The notes below the pieces were generated by a model. That model was not told the origin of the DNA. It ran no database searches and saw only the letters and a list, made by a program, of their open reading frames with translations. The position numbers and the translations under genes are program-made. DNA of 10,174 bases from Larix sibirica (taxonomy: Eukaryota; Streptophyta; Pinopsida; Pinales; Pinaceae), in assembly GCA_004151065.3 (NCBI GenBank), contig NWUY0303874265.1, forward strand, positions 1 to 10,174, written 5' to 3'. This document shows, one piece after another, positions 6,986 through 10,174 of this stretch; positions within the stretch are counted from its first letter, which is position 1, and every line of letters starts with the position of its first letter.

Positions 6986-7503
6986 CTATTTTTTTTTTAT
7001 ATTCCAAGACCCCTGGGATTTTGCAATAGAGTGATACACACCCAATATCTGACAAGTGATTTTCTGCTTGCTTGGGATCTCTTCTTCAAAGACAACCTTA
7101 TTTCTGGTGAACCATATGTACCATGAAATAATAACCGGAAGCATCCAGTGGACTCTGCATTTCCTGGTCCAGTTATAAGTACAGATATCAAAGAAATCAT
7201 AACCCCAAATATTGCTAACTTCCAGCGAAGAGCATATAATATTCCAAATTTCTCTAGTGAATGCACATGTAACAAGAAGATGATTTGTGGACTCAGCTTT
7301 ACATTTGCACATAAGACAAATACTAGGGCCATGCCAACACAAATTAACGAGGTTATCCCATGTTTTGAATTTGCATTGAAATCAAACCAGCTAAAGCATT
7401 TAAATTTTAAAAGTATCTTCCAACTCCAGAGACATTTGCACCACCATTGCTAAGGGAAAAAATTCCGATTTCTTATAAAGGATTCCTGTATGATCGGCAT
7501 CCA
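6986..7503 (-). pseudogene. LINE ORF2 zinc-binding region (zf-RVT type)
   Basis: On the minus strand a segment with WSWKILLKFKCFSWFDFN (about 7376-7429) matches the typical linker after the reverse transcriptase (W..PPK...F.W). It is followed, after a one-base frame change at about 7365, by CLMC-K-CKAES..HLLVTC with the CCHC spacing C-x2-C-x8-H-x4-C (about 7265-7318) and by REIWNII. A second conserved block, WYIWFTRNKVVFEE (about 7080-7121), is the usual W-x2-W-x2-RN-x2-F motif. The upstream part reads HTGILYKKS at about 7465-7491, the usual G.y.vKS element. The 118-residue part is open to 6986, where a poly(A) run breaks the frame before the RNase H. The protein cannot be made intact. Confidence 0.88.
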
Positions 7504-7582
7504 TTAGATAACATACATTATTCTACTAAGAGTTAATAACTTGGTCACTATGTGATGTAATTGAAACTTGCATTTCTACTCA

Positions 7583-7598
7583 TGGTGCGATAAGAACC
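7583..7598. repeat. Left 16-bp target-site duplication of retrocopy
   Basis: TGGTGCGATAAGAACC matches TGTTGCGATAAGAACC at 8722-8737 with one difference. Its length is in the range produced by LINE-type target-primed insertion. Confidence 0.88.
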
Positions 7599-7621
7599 TC
7601 CATGGATGGGGTGTCGGATAG

Positions 7622-8484
7622 TCGAGCAGTTGTATGAAGCGGAGGATCGGTAGTATGGTCAGGTGGCTACCCAAAGGTCCGATCGAATGCTCTGCAGGCA
7701 TCATCATTCGTACCGACAACTTGGGAAATTGCTGTGATTTAAACTCTTATATGACCTCTCGAATGATCTGGGAGATATGGGAGCCGAGGGATTTTATAGC
7801 TATCACTGGTAGTATCAATTCAGGGATCATTGTGCACGTTTGGATGCATAGAGATGGTAACAAATCATTAACGCAAGCTCGAGGGAAATACTTCTTCTTC
7901 AGTGCGACCCCTCTATTTTACTCTGCTTGGTTTAATACGAGGCTAGAGTTTGTTAGACCCTATTCTCCACGACGGTTTGAATTTTTGTTGCTTTTTTCCA
8001 TTCATGCCGTGAATTAGACTTAGGGGGTGATATCGTAGAGCACGAGTCCTCTGGAAAATATCTCTAGTGAATACATTATTGAAGAAGTTGAATGGACTGA
8101 TGAAAGAGGGTTGTCTCTTAGTCGTGAGGCTAATCCTATCACTCCCGATTCTTTTTAGAAGCAGTGTGAGCCCCATGGAGATGCCCATTCTGGGAAAGCC
8201 ACTCCACAGGACATGCCTCTAGATCATTCCAATGATAATGAACATATATCGGCTCTGTTCAACTTGGTTTTCAATACCCGTCGGGACATTGTGACCTGTC
8301 CTTCAAGATCAACCAACTTGACAATCACATCTCCTCACTCGTCATGTTGATACCTACATCGGTTCTCCTGTAGTCGACATGCATGATGATGGCGTAGGAT
8401 GTAGTCCTCCTCAATATGCCCATTCTACTAGATGGTTTGAAACCTGGTGCTTCTTCAGCAAGTGTTGACCCTGAAAATGACTAA
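7622..8484 (+). pseudogene. Retrocopied coding sequence, protein family unrecognised
   Basis: One frame can be followed from 7622 to 8350 with four internal stops, all TAG (8015, 8021, 8036, 8156). It then continues one base over (DTYIGSPVVDMHDDG, 8349-8393) and, after another shift near 8440, ends in KPGASSASVDPEND with a TAA at 8482-8484. That is about 285 codons. The N-terminal part has RTDNLGNCCDLNSYMTSR (about 7709-7762), WEIWEPRDFIAITGS and RGKYFFFSATPLFYSAWFN (about 7880-7936), rich in aromatics. The C-terminal half is acidic and Ser/Pro-rich. I know no family that I can assign. The first 127 codons from the ATG at 7634 remain open. LINE ORF1 (DUF4283-like) was considered but no CCHC knuckle is visible. 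Confidence 0.6.
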
Positions 8485-8711
8485 TCTGTTCAGTAGTATT
8501 GTTTAATCTTATGTCTATATTAGGTGGAAACATAGGTTTGCTTTGAACACATAAGCTTATGGCACCATAATCTATTTTGATTTGGATATTGTATGAATTG
8601 TATGTCATTTTGAATCAACCTGAAAATGGGTGGGCATCTGCTCAGGAAGCCTGTGTGCTGGATAGACATCTAGTATATTTTTTAATGAAGTAATATAATG
8701 TTCACTGACTT
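8485..8711 (+). other. 3' untranslated region of the retrocopy
   Basis: This is AT-rich sequence between the TAA at 8482 and the poly(A) run. AATGAA at 8684-8689, 22 bases before the A run, is an accepted plant variant of the AAUAAA near-upstream element. T-rich words (TATATTTTTTAATG) precede it. Confidence 0.6.
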
Positions 8712-8721
8712 AAAAAAAAAA
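8712..8721 (+). other. Poly(A) tail of the retrocopy
   Basis: Ten consecutive A immediately precede the right target-site duplication, which fixes the insertion orientation as plus. Confidence 0.85.
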
Positions 8722-8737
8722 TGTTGCGATAAGAACC
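8722..8737. repeat. Right 16-bp target-site duplication of retrocopy
   Basis: TGTTGCGATAAGAACC continues into ATTGCTTCTTATG, the continuation of the repeat unit also seen after the LTR element at 5737-5760. Confidence 0.88.
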
Positions 8738-8785
8738 ATTGCTTCTTATGGGGGTTATTATATATGCTTTAATATGTTTTTGTTT

Positions 8786-9666
8786 ACCTTAGACCCCTCT
8801 CAACCTTAGACACATAATCACAACATTACCAAGGCTTCATCATCTGTAATACCTCATGAGGTTTTAATGTTTTTGTCATGGATCAAGTTATTAATGTTTT
8901 GTTGTGAATCAAGTTCACACCTAACTATGTGAATACATATACCACATGATTTAAAGTATGCCATCAATTTTGTATTGACATCTAATCCATATGGTGCCTC
9001 TCAAAGATCAAAACTCGACTATCTACACTATTTCATGCCTAAACTCTTCGACCATGTAAAAATGATATTATTATTGGAACATTCTTTTCAGTGATAAAGT
9101 TGACCAAATCCATGTCAATATCAATATGTTGAGCATATTCATTCCAAGAATTACAAAATTTGGTTTCTCCTTTCATTTTCATAAAGTTAATTGATAATTA
9201 CAATATTTTTTCAATCAATAGATATGCATTAAGTAACATTTTAACTACCTCATCAATCCTTGTGTTTATCATTTCGATGTGAAAAAATATACTAACTTGG
9301 GTGCATGAATTATGGCATCTGCATAGATTATCGTACTTGTGTTTTGCAAAATTATGAAATTTATATGGGTTAAATTTGTGTGCATCATTATCATATCAAT
9401 GTTGAATACTTTCTACCTCTAATTTAGTGCATGAATGAAGGCATTGGAAATCACAAGTGGATGAAGCACTCTCTATTTTACCAATTGCTTCCAAAAGGAT
9501 CACATATTTCAATAAAATGTTTCAAAATGGTTTAAAAAATTGTTAATAAATTTTCATTTTTAACATCATAAAATGAATAAAAAACATAATTTAGCAATTA
9601 TAGATAATTCACAAATAAAATGATACATTCACAACAAAAATGTTAAAATAAAACATGTATATGATA
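8786..9666. other. AT-rich stretch without a recognisable gene
   Basis: No coding frame, RNA gene or terminal inverted repeat can be supported on either strand. It contains a short tandem repeat (8864-8916) and poly-A/T runs. Because the CACTA fragment to the right is read on the minus strand, part of this stretch may be that element's 3' non-coding region, but no CACTA-type terminus with subterminal repeats was identified. Confidence 0.5.
8864..8916. repeat. 27-bp tandem repeat, two copies
   Basis: TTAATGTTTTTGTCATGGATCAAGT (from 8864) is followed by TTAATGTTTTGTTGTGAATCAAGT (from 8891), with a few substitutions and one missing base. It is non-coding. Confidence 0.75.
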
Positions 9667-10174
9667 TCACTCTTTGTTTCCATCACCCTGACTATCTTCC
9701 TCGCTTGACATTATAACATTGTTGTTCTTAAAAAGATGTACCGATGATTCTAGGGTCGTGTCTTAGTACAAACCACCAATCTATATCCAACATATCTAGG
9801 TAAAAAAAAATATTTCCTATCCTTAAAATCATCCCTAGAATATATATCCAACACAACATGATCTGTATTTTCATCCCACATCCTTCTAGAGTTGATACAT
9901 ATTAGCCAATTGTCAGGATCTTCCTTTACATTACTCTAGTTGAAGGTATCCCACCACTTGGACCTAAAATTATCACATTGGAAATATGAGATGGCCACTT
10001 GAATGATCTCTCGTATATTTCCAACGTAACCTAACTTTCCCTCTATTATTTTTAATCGCAATGGCTAGCAAGACTAGATTGGTTGAACTCTACTTCCACT
10101 CTACAGTCTTGTGTGACACGTCCATCATTCACATCCCCATTGTGAAAATGATGCCCATATGCCCACATAGATGG
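9667..10174 (-). pseudogene. CACTA (En/Spm-type) transposon protein, DUF4216-like C-terminal fragment
   Basis: On the minus strand, entering from the right edge, the reading is DGRVTQDCRVEVEFNQ (about 10081-10128). After a frame change at about 10055 it continues EGKLGYVGNIREIIQV, a segment with SYFQCDNFRSKWWDTF (about 9945-9992), DPDNWLICINSRRMW, and after a second change in a run of nine A (plus 9803-9811) DIDWWFVLRHDPR (about 9745-9783). It ends with an acidic tail EEDSQGDGNKE and TGA at 9667-9669. The pattern of a Y.G.I.EII..., F.C.W.D block followed by a W.VVL...PR block is that of DUF4216, found C-terminal to the TNP2 transposase of plant CACTA elements. The tnp2 and DUF4218 parts would lie to the right of the window. 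At least two frame changes and internal stops (a TAG inside the F.C.W.D-to-DPDNW part) make it non-functional. The extreme N-terminal match is weaker. Confidence 0.72.

Larger units (their letters stand above)
6245..7507 (-). mobile_element. 5'-truncated LINE (non-LTR retrotransposon) fragment
   Basis: Read on the minus strand it gives, in order, the linker and zinc-binding region that follow the reverse transcriptase, a type I RNase H domain and a 3' tail. This is the C-terminal order of plant L1-type ORF2. The polymerase and endonuclease lie upstream and are missing, so it was 5' truncated, as is normal for LINEs, or later deleted. It interrupts repeat copy A2. Its left limit is uncertain: a plus-strand run of twelve A (6233-6244) sits at the 3' boundary, so the tail reads as poly(T), not the expected poly(A). 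No clear target-site duplication was found. Several frame changes make it inactive. Confidence 0.82.
7599..8721 (+). mobile_element. Retrocopied transcript with poly(A) tail and target-site duplications
   Basis: A 1,123-base insert is bounded by 16-bp duplications (7583-7598 and 8722-8737) and ends in a run of ten A (8712-8721). The interior is less AT-rich than its surroundings, has no intron-like interruption, and reads as coding sequence, stop, 3' untranslated region, near-canonical polyadenylation signal and poly(A). These are the marks of a processed pseudogene or of another RNA moved by LINE machinery. It splits repeat copy A2. The start is probably truncated since no initiation context is evident. 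A non-autonomous LINE derivative is the main alternative. Confidence 0.82.
5797..8785. repeat. Repeat copy A2 (second tandem unit, split by a LINE fragment and a retrocopy)
   Basis: The copy begins at GAACTATATATATAATG, immediately after the end of A1, so the two are head to tail. Its pieces are 5797 to about 6230, 7508-7598, and 8722 to about 8785 (GATAAGAACCATTGCTTCTTATG...TTTAATATGTTTTTG). The break at about 6231-7507 is filled by a minus-strand LINE fragment and that at 7599-8721 by a poly(A) retrocopy. Without the insertions A2 is about 580 bp. Relative to A1 it lacks an internal block and some sequence around the LINE. Confidence 0.78.

Noticed and set aside
6997-7332. Second minus-strand frame overlapping the LINE zinc-binding region
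   Set aside because: It is a shadow over most of its length. Only the portion upstream of about 7365 in this frame is real, and that is described as a frame change in the LINE remnant.
7148-7453. Plus-strand open frame of about 100 codons across the LINE
   Set aside because: It is antisense to clear zf-RVT coding sequence and has no recognisable motif.
7943-8188. Minus-strand open frame over the retrocopy
   Set aside because: It is antisense to the retrocopy coding frame, whose sense strand is fixed by the poly(A) tail.
8411-8608. Minus-strand open frame near the retrocopy 3' UTR
   Set aside because: It spans the end of the retrocopy coding sequence and its 3' UTR in antisense; no motif.
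9022-9030. CACTATTTC as a terminus of the CACTA element
   Set aside because: A five-base CACTA match is expected by chance and no subterminal repeats or 3-bp target duplication could be seen.

Overview
This window looks like intergenic, repeat-dominated DNA from a land plant with a large genome. Evidence: an LTR element primed by initiator-Met tRNA, a LINE reverse-transcriptase tail with a type I RNase H domain, a DUF4216-type CACTA transposon fragment, AT-rich introns and spacers, and universal decay of every coding stretch. A gymnosperm is a reasonable guess from the age and density of the decayed elements, but this is inference. I see no intact host gene, no tRNA or rRNA gene, no CRISPR array and no bacterial-type operon.

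Layout. (1) Bases 1-590 are AT-rich with small tandem and inverted repeats. (2) Bases about 590-2245 hold a decayed plus-strand gene of unrecognised family. It has at least one GT-AG intron, a proline-rich tandem repeat and a Gly/Ser-rich tail, and carries about 16 in-frame stops but only a few frame changes. (3) Bases 2339-2700 are a tandem duplication seeded by a CA microsatellite. (4) Bases 3067-8785 are two diverged head-to-tail copies (A1, A2) of an old repeat, each broken up by later insertions. A1 carries a complete small LTR retrotransposon (3883-5733) with both LTRs, primer-binding site, polypurine tract and 5-bp target duplication, but no recognisable gag-pol. A2 carries a minus-strand LINE 3' fragment (zinc-binding region, RNase H, 3' tail; about 6245-7507) and a plus-strand polyadenylated retrocopy (7599-8721) with a 16-bp target duplication. 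(5) Bases 8786-9660 are AT-rich with no gene. (6) From 9667 to the right edge, the minus strand carries the C-terminal DUF4216-like end of a CACTA/TNP2 transposase-type gene.

The most striking observations: the LTR element in A1 and the retrocopy in A2 sit at the same homologous position of the duplicated repeat; the retrocopy encodes an unrecognised protein of about 280 codons whose frame is still traceable to its stop codon, 3' UTR, AATGAA signal and poly(A); and the stops in the proline-rich pseudogene all sit at positions explainable by C-to-T change. Nothing here works as an active system; the window is a record of nested insertions.
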